This document shows, piece by piece, positions 59,001-64,000 of a stretch of 64,000 nt of DNA (positions within the stretch are counted from its first letter, which is position 1; each line of letters starts with the position of its first letter). The translations under genes were made by a program, and so were the position numbers. Location of the stretch: NCBI RefSeq assembly GCF_954871325.1, contig NC_088777.1:33395366-33459365 (forward strand), written 5' to 3'. The notes under the pieces were generated by a model that was not told the origin of the DNA, ran no database searches, and saw only the letters and a list, made by a program, of their open reading frames with translations. This stretch comes from Gordionus sp. m RMFG-2023. Lineage: Eukaryota; Nematomorpha; Gordioida; Chordodea; Parachordodidae.

Positions 59001-61764
59001 AATTTTCCTGTTTTTTTCTCTATCCCCTGAATTAATTAAACACCGATTTCGAAAATTAAAATGATTATGCTAAATATAAGTTTTTTTAACAATATTACAT
59101 GGCATCTGCCCATATTTTATAAAATAAAATTACTTAATTAACCTCGATTTCCTATATATCTTTAATTATTATATGTACATTTCCAATATTATATAAGTAC
59201 GTTCATAACTTGTCTAATTTAGACAAATATATACCAGTTCAAATCTGAAATAAATTAAGTTGTTCCTAATTTAGACAATCATTTATAATTCATTTTCAAC
59301 CCCTCTAAACTAAAATTTAAGATATATTTTTAACCAAGCCAAATTATAACTTCGGTGCTCATTAATACCTTATATAAATGTTTACCAAAGTGGTCTATTA
59401 CTTTTCCCACATCTCTTTTTTTTATCAAATAAACGGGCTCAAACTATTTCTCCCATCATAAATTTGGTTTTTTTAATCTTCATTGAGGTTTTAACATTAG
59501 TTTTTTGGGTTTTAAATCAAATTGAACTTTGATTATTCAACCCAGAAACAACTCTGAAGATGTAATACCTTCTCGGTTACTTGAATTAAGTTAATAAAGT
59601 TGAGATTAGGGCTGTGACGATCCATCCTCATATTTTCACCAATCCGATATTGGTTCAAACCCGATCCGATATTTATACTGATTTTTCACCACCCCCCTTT
59701 GAACCAAATGTAATTAAGAAATCAATATTTTTTATGCAAAAAATCGAATTATGCATTTAATTTTTTTATTTCTTATCTTAATGTAAAATAAATATACATA
59801 ACATAAAATAACAAAAAAAGAAAAGTAAAAATATCGGATCGGTTTTTACAGGTATCGGGCCGATCCGATAATTTTGGAAAACCCTAAATAGCTGTGCTGA
59901 TCAGATCCGATATTTAATATCGGCACAGCTCTAGTTGAGATATATAATTGTCTTTTTTTTCTTTTCCAGCTTTCTTGAGACAATTTTTAACAATTGCTTC
60001 CATCTTCTCAGCCTTAAAAGTCTTCATTCCTCACGAATAAATTAAATGATTTATAGAGTCAATCATTTTAAATTTTCATTATTCATTTCAAATTATATTA
60101 ATTCATTTTCATATTTTACAATATTCATTTTTTTAACTGATTAAAATATATAATTGATAGACATTTCATAAACTCTTTTATTTATTTTATATTTTATTTA
60201 ATTATGCGACAATAATATATGTTTTTTTTATCCGTGACCAACATAGCTAATTACGATTCTGGTTCTAATCCTCAATTTTTCCCTTACCACCAATCCTTAA
60301 ATCTTAACCAAAACATCAACTTAAACAACAATCAAGGTTCCAACTACATCAATCCAAATTACAAACTAAACGGAAACAATAAGTATAAATAAATTAACAT
60401 TACCTCACTTTTTGACTCTTAAATAAATAAATAAAAATAACTACGTTTCTTATATTTAATGATGTTTCATAGAGCAAATTATTTCTTTGGAAATTTTTCC
60501 TAATTTTTATTTTATGTTTTATATATAATAAATTTAATCATTTTTTTAGCATAGTATATTATCTAATATGTAGATTATATTTGTTACCTTAATATATATT
60601 TGAAATGTAATAAAAATAATCATGTCTTACAGGATATTCAGAAGGACAGTTAATTTTATATTAGTAAAGTTATTTTCGATTTCTTGGTTCGCTTAAATTG
60701 TATCTGTATATAATCTTATAGTAACTTTTTAATATCACAAGTCAATCAATTAGGTTTTAAAAATTTTTCTTGTTAATTTGAAACTTCCCAAAAATAATTG
60801 AGGTTCCTGGGATATTTTCGTCCTTATAAATATACTCTATTTACCAATTATAGTGAATATATATTTGATACTCCATTAATGGGCAAACGAGGAAAACATT
60901 ATATTACGTTAATTAGGTGCACGATAATTTATCATGTGTCTTGGTACAGTGGATATTGCCGATTTTCTTTAAAATATAAATTTTGTATATCTTTAATTAA
61001 ATTTCCGATTTACTTATTTTTTGGCACTTATGAGCTCAATTGACCACTCTACGCGTTTAATTAATTTGTCATCGAATCAACATATACGGAATATATATAC
61101 CGATTTGTTATAGCTCCCAAAAGGGCATATTTTCCCCACTTTAAGTTTTATTTTATCATTTATTTGCCAAATTGTCTAGCACCTAATTGATACGCGCCAA
61201 AATAACAGCGCTGAATTGTCTGCACCAAAATGACAACACAATAAGAATATGCAAATTAGATCAATATAAAATATTTTCATAGATTAAAAGTATGATTATT
61301 TTTATTTTTGATATATGTACTAAGGCACCTATCTAATACCACCAAAAATTTTAGCAGTTCTGCCAGCAGCTTCAACCTAAATAATTCAACATTTCCAAAC
61401 AACACTGGTGGCAACAAAAATTTCTCTAGCATAAATAATACTTTGAACCTGAATATGAACAACATGATGAATCTTCCCAATATTTCAAACAATGTGTTTG
61501 CTAATAGTGCTGCCGCCAATATTGGCTGGAGGTCCAACACTATCTCGGTCAACGATTTGGGTAATTTTTTAAACAGAAATTGTAGCTTAAGCTTTCTTGC
61601 TTAATATTATATACGAAGAAGAAAAATTCACTATAAACAGTTTAAATTATACAATGCCTACTCAAAATTATAAATTATTTTGTATTTTTTTATTAAAAGG
61701 AATCAATAAGCAACAATTCGGAGATAAGCCAACATGGTTGGTTCTTAAAAATCTAACTTCTCAA
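27634..61764 (+). CDS. GW182/TNRC6-like miRNA-silencing scaffold, 19 exons, 3' end beyond window
   Basis: Exons: 27634-29007, 32018-32192, 32548-32841, 33251-33454, 39158-39318, 40441-41149, 41241-41344, 51149-51215, 51601-51783, 51972-52060, 52294-52454, 52857-53133, 53381-53540, 54170-54289, 55860-56071, 56343-56475, 60247-60382, 61325-61560, 61700-61764. All junctions are GT..AG, phases agree, and the sum is 1,620 codons. GW182 proteins bind Argonaute through Trp motifs and recruit PABP and the CCR4-NOT and PAN2-PAN3 deadenylases in the cytoplasm. Seen here: an Asn/Ser-rich region with scattered W, a 'GWGKVPIKQDSAWD' block, the mid-region 'GLIDPAILNLKLSP', 'SRLTQWKLPSPPE', a PAM2-like 'EFRPGKPW' followed by 'NDPYITPG', and the RRM start 'WLVLKNLTSQ'. 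An in-frame TAA directly precedes the ATG. No clear UBA is visible. The symbol is left blank because orthologue naming differs between phyla. Confidence 0.93.
29940..30620 (-). pseudogene. Tc1/IS630-type (DDE_3) transposase relic in GW182 intron 1
   Basis: On the minus strand about 30,245-30,215 reads 'KMFFLDETGINLYV' and about 30,050-29,960 reads 'GDAVIIMDNALIHKC'. These match the first and second acidic blocks of the DDE_3 fold (..iDE.G..., ..vivMDNa.iH...). Upstream about 30,480-30,370 has a helix-turn-helix-like 'SLDIERKFIDILIINHMFTI' stretch. Several frame breaks occur between them. TIRs were not found. Confidence 0.6.
32018..32192 (+). CDS. GW182 exon 2, conserved GWG..W motif
   Basis: Acceptor 'AAATCAG', donor 'GTAAAT', phase 0 to 1. 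Encodes 'YVNAPTGWGKVPIKQDSAWD' then 'RNDRVTPDPSDPNTLG'. This double-Trp block is the most recognisable N-terminal GW182 element and the best candidate Argonaute contact. Confidence 0.92.
32250..32452. mobile_element. 'TAGTGTTGTTAA' MITE family, degraded copy in intron 2
   Basis: Inverted relative to the 24,502 copy. It contains 'GAGCTTTTGCTCATAGATGA', 'TCTCGAGGCTTACATAATAT' and 'TATTTTGGCTAAAATC'. The terminal bases are eroded ('AAGCTCGATTTGAG' .. 'ATCGGGCTTTTTAAC'). Confidence 0.65.
32548..32841 (+). CDS. GW182 exon 3
   Basis: Phase 1 to 1. Opens with 'GTHLWKSQNSLNSG', which continues the GT..W motif after exon 2, and later has 'SNYWNWKKEDEP'. The rest is Ser/Asn/Gly-rich. Confidence 0.88.
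33251..33454 (+). CDS. GW182 exon 4
   Basis: Phase 1 to 1, with a weak-tract acceptor 'GAAAAG' and donor 'GTAAAA'. Encodes 'FSNYANDENSMTPLPNLDSS' and 'TNIGWQSNNNNS', ending 'FPQRPFKG'. Confidence 0.85.
33974..36096 (-). mobile_element. unclassified transposon-like element with 0.45-kb TIRs, intron 4
   Basis: Inverted repeats at about 33,974-34,450 and 35,660-36,096 begin 'ATATGTTGTATTCCATAT' and share long words such as 'GATGGCCATATCTCATG' and 'TTAAGAAGTATAATGTCTAT' in mirrored order. The core carries a decayed minus-strand ORF (see the next entry). Its ends abut AT-rich DNA and no convincing TSD is visible. Confidence 0.8.
34770..35338 (-). pseudogene. ORF relic of the 33,974 element; conserved protein of unknown function
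   Basis: Two readable blocks remain. About 35,338-35,130 gives 'YLIISYFAENYAFVVNQATL', 'HPFMIYYREGD' and 'IKHLSYMIISDCLKH', then 'IFYFSDGA' in a shifted frame. About 35,020-34,770 gives 'FGIKAEWHFFETALGKTPCD', 'ITKRLAARASLQ' and 'RFLMAKRIPGT'. I recall the same landmarks (FAENYSF, YFSDGA, AEWHFFATSHGKGPCDG, KRLA..ASLQ, RTIPGT) in many unnamed invertebrate proteins that look transposon-borne. The reaction is not known to me. At least two breaks. Confidence 0.6.
37812..37973. mobile_element. GC-rich hAT-like MITE nested in the hAT element
   Basis: 162 bp. Ends 'CAGAGACCTGCAGGCCCGGC' and the inverted 'GGTACCTCTGCAGGTCTCTG', flanked by identical octamers ATTTTTAT. The interior alternates 'GGGCCGGGCT' words with A/T runs. 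The perfect TSD shows it landed after the host hAT element did. Confidence 0.95.
38208..38557. mobile_element. second GC-rich MITE nested in the hAT element
   Basis: Starts 'CAGAGGTACCATCCATTTGC' and ends 'CAGGCCTGAAGTCTCTG'. The interior repeats 'GGCCCGGCCCGGGT'-type words. It splits the hATC reading frame. No matching TSD, so an end may be trimmed. Confidence 0.75.
39158..39318 (+). CDS. GW182 exon 5
   Basis: Phase 1 to 0. Encodes 'GLYATSNQASQKFGGQQIES', an acidic patch 'LDEDDNEGG' and 'IGVWKSVEAAKQ'. The donor 'GTTTAG' is weak. It sits 127 bp past the end of the hAT element at 36,907-39,031. Confidence 0.82.
39700..40390. repeat. eroded hAT-like GC-rich scraps in intron 5
   Basis: 'GCTTGGCCTGGCTCAAAA' and 'TATGCCTGGCTCAAACCCC' near 39,715-39,800, and 'TATAGGTGGGCAAAAATTCG' near 40,180 with 'GGACCAGGCTGAACCTGCC' near 40,360. 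They resemble subterminal regions of the hAT-like elements elsewhere in the window. A (TA)n run follows. Confidence 0.4.
40441..41149 (+). CDS. GW182 exon 6 (GW-rich)
   Basis: Phase 0 to 1, with a clean 'TTTTTATAG' acceptor. Encodes 'SMYWNPNLIN', 'MTGWGDDSRNN' and 'DGTAIWAMNTGSNN' in Asn/Ser-rich sequence. The 'DDGTAIWAMNTG' segment parallels the 'GTS.WG' repeats of vertebrate TNRC6. Confidence 0.9.
41241..41344 (+). CDS. GW182 exon 7
   Basis: Phase 1 to 0. Encodes 'AFTSTPMNKQFNSS' and 'TKLLEGQKLLQE'. The donor 'GTTTGA' is weak and the next codon in frame is a stop, so splicing here is required. The following intron is 9.8 kb. Confidence 0.75.
41662..42405. mobile_element. element related to the 59,607 MITE, intron 7
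   Basis: Right end, reverse complemented, 'TTAGGGATGTGCCGATATAA'; probable left end 'TTAGAGATGGTCAAG'. The interior has 'GATCCTGATCCGATATTC' and a 'GATATTTTTTGTGCGAAAAA' segment shared with the copies at 7,201 and 59,607. TSD not recognised. Confidence 0.55.
44417..44968. mobile_element. non-autonomous element with 'CAGGGACCCG' end
   Basis: Starts 'CAGGGACCCGTTATTTATAA'. The right end, reverse complemented, is 'GGACCCGGAATGAACTG'. Both flanks repeat 'GGTTACG', 'GGTTCGGTTC' and 'ATAACGGTT' words. No clear TSD. Confidence 0.6.
45005..45375. mobile_element. GC-rich hAT-like MITE with perfect TSD
   Basis: 371 bp. Ends 'AAGTGATCTGCATCGGCCC' and the inverted 'TTGCAGATCACTA', flanked by identical octamers AAATCGAT. 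Subterminal words 'CTGGCCCGGCCCGAA' and 'CCCGGCCCAGCCTGAA'-like repeats. Confidence 0.93.
45811..45990. mobile_element. left part of a 'CAGAGACCTGCAG' MITE
   Basis: Starts 'CAGAGACCTGCAGAGGTATC' and continues with 'TGGCCCGGCCCGGATTTTTT' and 'GACCCGGCCTGGGTTT'. The right end is missing. A lone right end of the same family sits at 49,741-49,775. Confidence 0.7.
46226..46400. repeat. 33-bp minisatellite, 5 units
   Basis: Unit 'TTAATGAATTTAATTTATAA' plus 'ATCAATTTATTTT', repeated five times almost perfectly. It encodes MNLIYKSIYFL repeats if translated, but it lies within the hAT relic and is not a gene. Confidence 0.92.
48285..48860. repeat. about 129-bp tandem repeat, 5 units
   Basis: 'ATTAGAGCTGGAATGAAAC' recurs at about 48,310, 48,439 and 48,568, and in diverged form at about 48,703 and 48,817. 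Each is followed by 'TTCAAAATAAAG' and 'AATAAATTATATATTAAGTT'. It sits between the transposase 5' end and the right end of the hAT relic. Confidence 0.88.
49741..49775. mobile_element. orphan right end of a 'CAGAGACCTGCAG' MITE
   Basis: 'ATGGCCGGGCCTGCAGGTCT' then CTG, the exact inverted terminus of the family, with no left part adjacent. Confidence 0.65.
49880..51148. other. AT-rich remainder of intron 7
   Basis: No gene or clear repeat seen. 'ATGACTTGGAATGACACATG' at about 51,078 reads as a short W-containing peptide, but its phase does not fit. Confidence 0.5.
51149..51215 (+). CDS. GW182 exon 8 (67-nt micro-exon)
   Basis: Chosen because it alone repairs the phase between exons 7 (phase 0) and 9 (needs phase 1). 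Acceptor 'TATTAAAG', donor 'GTTTTT'. Encodes 'QQKEEMDNFMSSAHSLLPKE', likely helical, continuing the helix of exon 7 and leading into exon 9. It is isolated by a 9.8-kb intron on its left. Confidence 0.65.
51601..51783 (+). CDS. GW182 exon 9
   Basis: Phase 1 to 1. Encodes 'LLTQNGLLEEYYTESLKSSN' (helical) then an Asn-rich stretch and 'IIKMLNQYKLKNITG'. Together with exons 7-8 it occupies the place where the family's UBA domain is expected. Confidence 0.8.
51972..52060 (+). CDS. GW182 exon 10
   Basis: Phase 1 to 0. Encodes 'NNNLNSSNLTQDKFSSFNAN'; low complexity. Acceptor 'CCTGTAAG', donor 'GTTTAC'. Confidence 0.7.
52294..52454 (+). CDS. GW182 exon 11
   Basis: Phase 0 to 2, with a strong 'TTTATTTACAG' acceptor. 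Ser/Asn/Thr-rich ('YPGATNNSLTQSLYLNN'), ending 'ENSEGGLSEG'. Confidence 0.8.
52857..53133 (+). CDS. GW182 exon 12, conserved mid-region
   Basis: Phase 2 to 0. Encodes 'LDQLNMAISSGLIDPAILNL' then 'KLSPHILLMLTQLLNLHKNS'. This is close to the vertebrate TNRC6 block 'GLLNPALLNQPLAPQTLLLLNQLL', which lies between the UBA and Q-rich regions. Confidence 0.92.
53381..53540 (+). CDS. GW182 exon 13, coiled segment
   Basis: Phase 0 to 1. Encodes 'LSLKLEQVNQQITQLQNAIS', the counterpart of 'QLAIQISKTKQQIANLQRQI' in TNRC6, then a Ser/Val/Glu linker. Confidence 0.88.
53620..54075. repeat. degraded GC-rich hAT-like scrap in intron 13
   Basis: Words 'CATGGCCCGACTTAAATG', 'TTGGCTTGACCCC' and 'GGCTAGGCCAGACTGG' resemble subterminal repeats of the MITEs. 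Ends are not defined. Confidence 0.4.
54170..54289 (+). CDS. GW182 exon 14
   Basis: Phase 1 to 1. Encodes 'NMNPLSPTYHQKSRLTQWKL' then 'PSPPEKVINGGENNGDG', matching the 'S(K/R)L.QW.LP' segment that precedes PAM2 in the family. Confidence 0.88.
54598..54924. mobile_element. GC-rich hAT-like MITE with perfect TSD, intron 14
   Basis: 327 bp. Ends 'CAGAAACCTGCAAGTCAGGC' and the inverted 'CTCTGCAGGCCTCTG', flanked by identical octamers ATATAAAT. Confidence 0.93.
55860..56071 (+). CDS. GW182 exon 15, PAM2-like motif
   Basis: Phase 1 to 0. Encodes 'AAEVLKIAEFRPGKPWSGFK' then 'PDIENDPYITPGILAANN', a near-exact parallel of the TNRC6 segment 'PPEF.PG.PWKG..NIDPE.DPYVTPGSV'. In the family this binds the MLLE domain of poly(A)-binding protein. 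Confidence 0.95.
56343..56475 (+). CDS. GW182 exon 16
   Basis: Phase 0 to 1, acceptor 'TTTATAG'. Encodes 'DLHTDITGDNANINNTITQE' and 'DATLVGFNHLNVG'. No motif recognised. Confidence 0.8.
56928..59599. mobile_element. fold-back element with about 0.6-kb inverted arms, intron 16
   Basis: Left arm about 56,928-57,600, right arm about 59,080-59,599. Mirrored words include 'GTAACCGAGAGGGTATCAC', 'CCAAATTTATGATGG', 'CAGATTTGAACTGGTATATA', 'AGACAAGTTATGAACGTACT' and 'ATATGGGCAGATGCCAT'. The 1.5-kb loop holds a short zinc-knuckle-like relic. Arms are eroded and no clear TSD is visible. Family unknown. Confidence 0.8.
58560..58700 (-). pseudogene. zinc-knuckle-like fossil in the fold-back loop
   Basis: The minus strand has a short 'CYNCKSEDHIMGQ' run resembling the start of a CCHC knuckle of the kind found in gag-like and some transposon proteins. 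It is broken and too short to assign. Confidence 0.3.
59607..59933. mobile_element. MITE with perfect TSD, intron 16
   Basis: 327 bp. Starts 'TAGGGCTGTGACGATCC' and ends 'AATATCGGCACAGCTCTA', flanked by identical octamers GTTGAGAT. The interior repeats 'GATCCGATATTTA' words. It sits directly against the end of the fold-back element. Related copies at 7,201 and 41,662. Confidence 0.95.
60247..60382 (+). CDS. GW182 exon 17
   Basis: Phase 1 to 2, donor 'GTATAA'. Encodes 'ANYDSGSNPQFFPYHQSLNL' and an Asn-rich tail. No motif recognised. Confidence 0.78.
61325..61560 (+). CDS. GW182 exon 18
   Basis: Phase 2 to 1. Ser/Asn-rich, ending 'NSAAANIGWRSNTISVNDLG', which places one GW motif just before the RRM, as in other family members. 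Donor 'GTAATT'. Confidence 0.87.
61700..61764 (+). CDS. GW182 exon 19, first strand of the RRM
   Basis: Phase 1 to 0. Encodes 'INKQQFGDKPTWLVLKNLTSQ' without its first residue, equivalent to TNRC6 'TNWLVLKNLTPQ(IDG)'. The donor is 'GTTATT'. No continuation of the RRM is seen up to 64,000, which is filled by a MITE and a piggyBac relic. Confidence 0.9.
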
Positions 61765-62075
61765 GTTATTTTTATACAATCTATATTTGTTTTTTAAAAT
61801 TTAAATATTTCTCCATTTTTTAAAAATGATTTTATTCAATTCCCACATTTATGGAATACTGCTTTACAATAGTGATTTTATAATCAATTGGGGTTTGATT
61901 TTCTCCTCACTTTTCAGAAAGGTAAAATAACAACAAAAAATATCATTTGAAGAGTTTATTACCCTTTATATCTCTTTGGTTATTGTTAATTTACTTTTAA
62001 CCCTTTGACGCTCAACTTTTTAATAATTAAAAAAAAATTCTTTTTCTATAAATTATTCATATATACACTCCATGC

Positions 62076-62298
62076 TAGTGTTGTTAATCAGCTCGTTTTG
62101 AGCCGATTTTTCAAAACGGCTAACTTAATATTTTAGCCAGGAAAATATTGCCTAGGCCTCGAGATTTTGAGAATATATGTCTAAATCTTTGTTCCTTCTA
62201 TGAGCAAAATCTTCAGGCTTGCGCAATATTTTTCTAAATGAAATATTGAGTTAGTCGTTTTTAATAATAGGCTCAAAACGAGCCGTTTAACAACACTA
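62076..62298. mobile_element. 'TAGTGTTGTTAA' MITE, complete copy with TSD
   Basis: 223 bp. Ends 'TAGTGTTGTTAATCAGCTCG' and the inverted 'CGAGCCGTTTAACAACACTA'. Flanking octamers CTCCATGC and CTTCATGC match at 7 of 8. It is nearly palindromic overall, with a core around 'GCCTCGAGATTTTGAG'. The length of TSD points to a hAT. Confidence 0.93.
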
Positions 62299-62409
62299 CT
62301 TCATGCCCAAAATGTTTTCAAAATTTAATTTTTAAATACACAGGTAAAAAAAAATCATGATGCAATTTGACAACATCAGGCATATTGTAATACAAAAAAA
62401 TACAAATAT

Positions 62410-63625
62410 CTATTTATTATAAAAATCACCAAAACAATTTCTATATTGATTAAAACATAAATATATATTATATTTTGCACATTTTGTTCTGGAGTATTCA
62501 TAACATGCACTTTGCTTCATTTCGCAGGAATCTGGCCAATGACCAATGTTGTCATATCTGATATCAGATATAGGGGCCATTATAGAAGAACTTTTTTTAA
62601 AAATTATTGTTCATTCAAAGGTCTCTTTGATTTTCTTTTACTAATTTTGCCTGCCGATAATGCGTTGACAATATGTGTTTTAAATTTGATAAGTTTCATT
62701 TATTCTTTTTTTCATGGCATATTTACCGCCTATACAAAAATCCATGAATTTACTACATACTTATCAATGAGATAATGATTCTCAGGTAGAACCTTTTACC
62801 TTTATTAATATCTATAGCATTCAACAAATATCATGTAAATCGACTCCTCCCATACCTTCATTATATGTTTTTAAAATATTTGGTTGGCACTTTAATATAT
62901 TTTTGCTACTTAGTGACCATCTTTTTACATTTTATATCGGATGAACACCACCGATAAAGGATGAGATGACGTGCACAAACTTATTGTCATACCATTTGAC
63001 AATTAATATATTTCCTTTTTTTTATCAACTTTACATACATAGCTTCCGCACCCTTTTTTTAAAATCTCTATTGCATTTTATTCATCCGATTACTTTAATA
63101 GTCCTTACCAAATATACCGATTTTTAAAATTTTTTTAGCCAATGCTATTGAAGAAATGTAGTTATCGCAAAAGAGTTTATGATTTTAAAATTTCGGAAAA
63201 TTTTTGGCCAATTGGAGGACTCTATCACCACTTATCTCTAATTCTGATGATGTTGGATTAGTTTGCTTTCCGCATAAATCTTAAAATCATATACAATACC
63301 GTATAAATTACTTTGTTCACATATATTATTTAGTATATTATCTGAAATAAATAATTTAAAGTATTGATATGGAGTAAATATATTGGTTGAAGTGAAAAAT
63401 GCATTAGTATAATTTGTGTTTAAATGATGGATATCACCAGCTCTCTATTTCATATTATTTTGGATGATAATATTATCATTATTTTCTGGATCTTCTATCT
63501 CGACTTGAAGATTATTAGATGTTGGAGTTTATGAAGTTGAAGGAGAATCAGCGTAAAGAGTGTGCAATATCTTCTTCATTGTCTGATTCATCGATGTCTA
63601 CTTCCGAAATGTCTCCTTCGAATTA
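62410..63625 (-). pseudogene. piggyBac-type transposase relic
   Basis: The minus strand carries family landmarks in order: an acidic N-terminal piece 'DISEVDIDESDNEED' (about 63,600), 'NIFTPYQYFKLFISDNIL' (about 63,370), 'KLFCDNYISSIALAKKIL' (about 63,160), 'VKWYDNKFVHVISSFIGGVH' (about 62,980), 'KTYNEGMGGVDLHD' (about 62,850), 'RYDNIGHWPD' (about 62,560), then a C-terminal Cys-rich tail 'CYEYSRTKCAKYNIYLCFN' ending at a stop near 62,410. Frames shift several times, so it is dead. TTAA-flanked TIRs were not identified. It lies in the GW182 intron after exon 19. Confidence 0.85.
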
Positions 63626-64000
63626 AATTATTTTTCTTCTTATAATTATACAGAATCATTTAAAAAATATAATAAATGTAAAATTATAATATAAGTCAGA
63701 GGAAATATGTCTTATTAACGTCAAATTCAAAAATAGTGTGGTCTTATTAGTTTAGAATACATTTTATGGTGAAATATAATTATAACCTTATTATAAATAT
63801 AAAATAAAATAAAGTTTAAAAAAGGTATTCTAATATCCCAATGACTATTTTGGCATCATGCACTTTAAGTTGATATAAAAAAGAGCATATTCATTTTTAA
63901 TAAATTAATTATTCATAAAATAATACTCTTATCTTTAATAATGAATAAAAAAAATTGCATTATTAAATATTGTATACAGAATTTGTTATATTGAAAATCA
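63626..64000. other. AT-rich end of window
   Basis: Nothing recognised. The next GW182 exon must lie further right. Confidence 0.5.

Noticed and set aside
60798-61043. 81-residue plus-strand ORF
   Set aside because: No family resemblance, compositionally like intron, and it lies between exons 17 and 18, whose phases already agree.

Overview
The window is AT-rich animal DNA (a metazoan, most likely an invertebrate). Genes have many short exons and introns of up to about 10 kb, and the introns are packed with old DNA transposons. The main gene encodes a GW182/TNRC6 protein, a family found only in animals. The sequence does not let me name a phylum. No tRNA, rRNA, CRISPR array or bacterial-type operon is visible.

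Region 1 (1-10,554, minus strand): an animal haem peroxidase gene. I find seven exons in one continuous frame (288 codons), every visible intron in phase 1. The gene runs off the left edge, and its first exon(s) upstream of 10,554 were not found. Its 8.3-kb third intron holds two hAT-type elements and a non-LTR retrotransposon scrap.

Region 2 (about 10.6-27.6 kb): intergenic or unassigned. It is dominated by a 4.8-kb palindromic element (about 12,690-17,490) whose arms are inverted arrays of a roughly 110-bp minisatellite around a core holding an integrase-like fossil. Other elements follow: a 'TAGGGGAGACC' terminal-inverted-repeat (TIR) element, a second non-LTR scrap, a hAT relic and MITEs.

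Region 3 (27,634-61,764 and beyond the right edge, plus strand): a GW182/TNRC6-like gene. Nineteen exons join without a phase conflict into 1,620 codons. In order they give a long Asn/Ser-rich GW region with the Argonaute-binding type 'GWG...W' block, a helical segment where a UBA domain would be expected, the conserved mid-region, a PAM2-like 'EFRPGKPW' segment and the first strand of the C-terminal RRM. The rest of the RRM lies outside the window.

The GW182 introns act as a transposon archive. They hold a Tc1/IS630-type relic, an unclassified 2.1-kb element with 0.45-kb TIRs, a hAT element with perfect 8-bp target-site duplications (TSDs) and GC-rich MITEs nested inside it, a cluster of further hAT relics, a 2.7-kb fold-back element and a piggyBac relic. 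Several MITEs have perfect 8-bp TSDs, so their ends are exact.

The two host genes are divergently oriented and I see no functional link between them. The least familiar items are the minisatellite-armed palindrome, the unclassified TIR element at 33,974-36,096 and the shared TIR/GC-rich signature of the short hAT-like elements.
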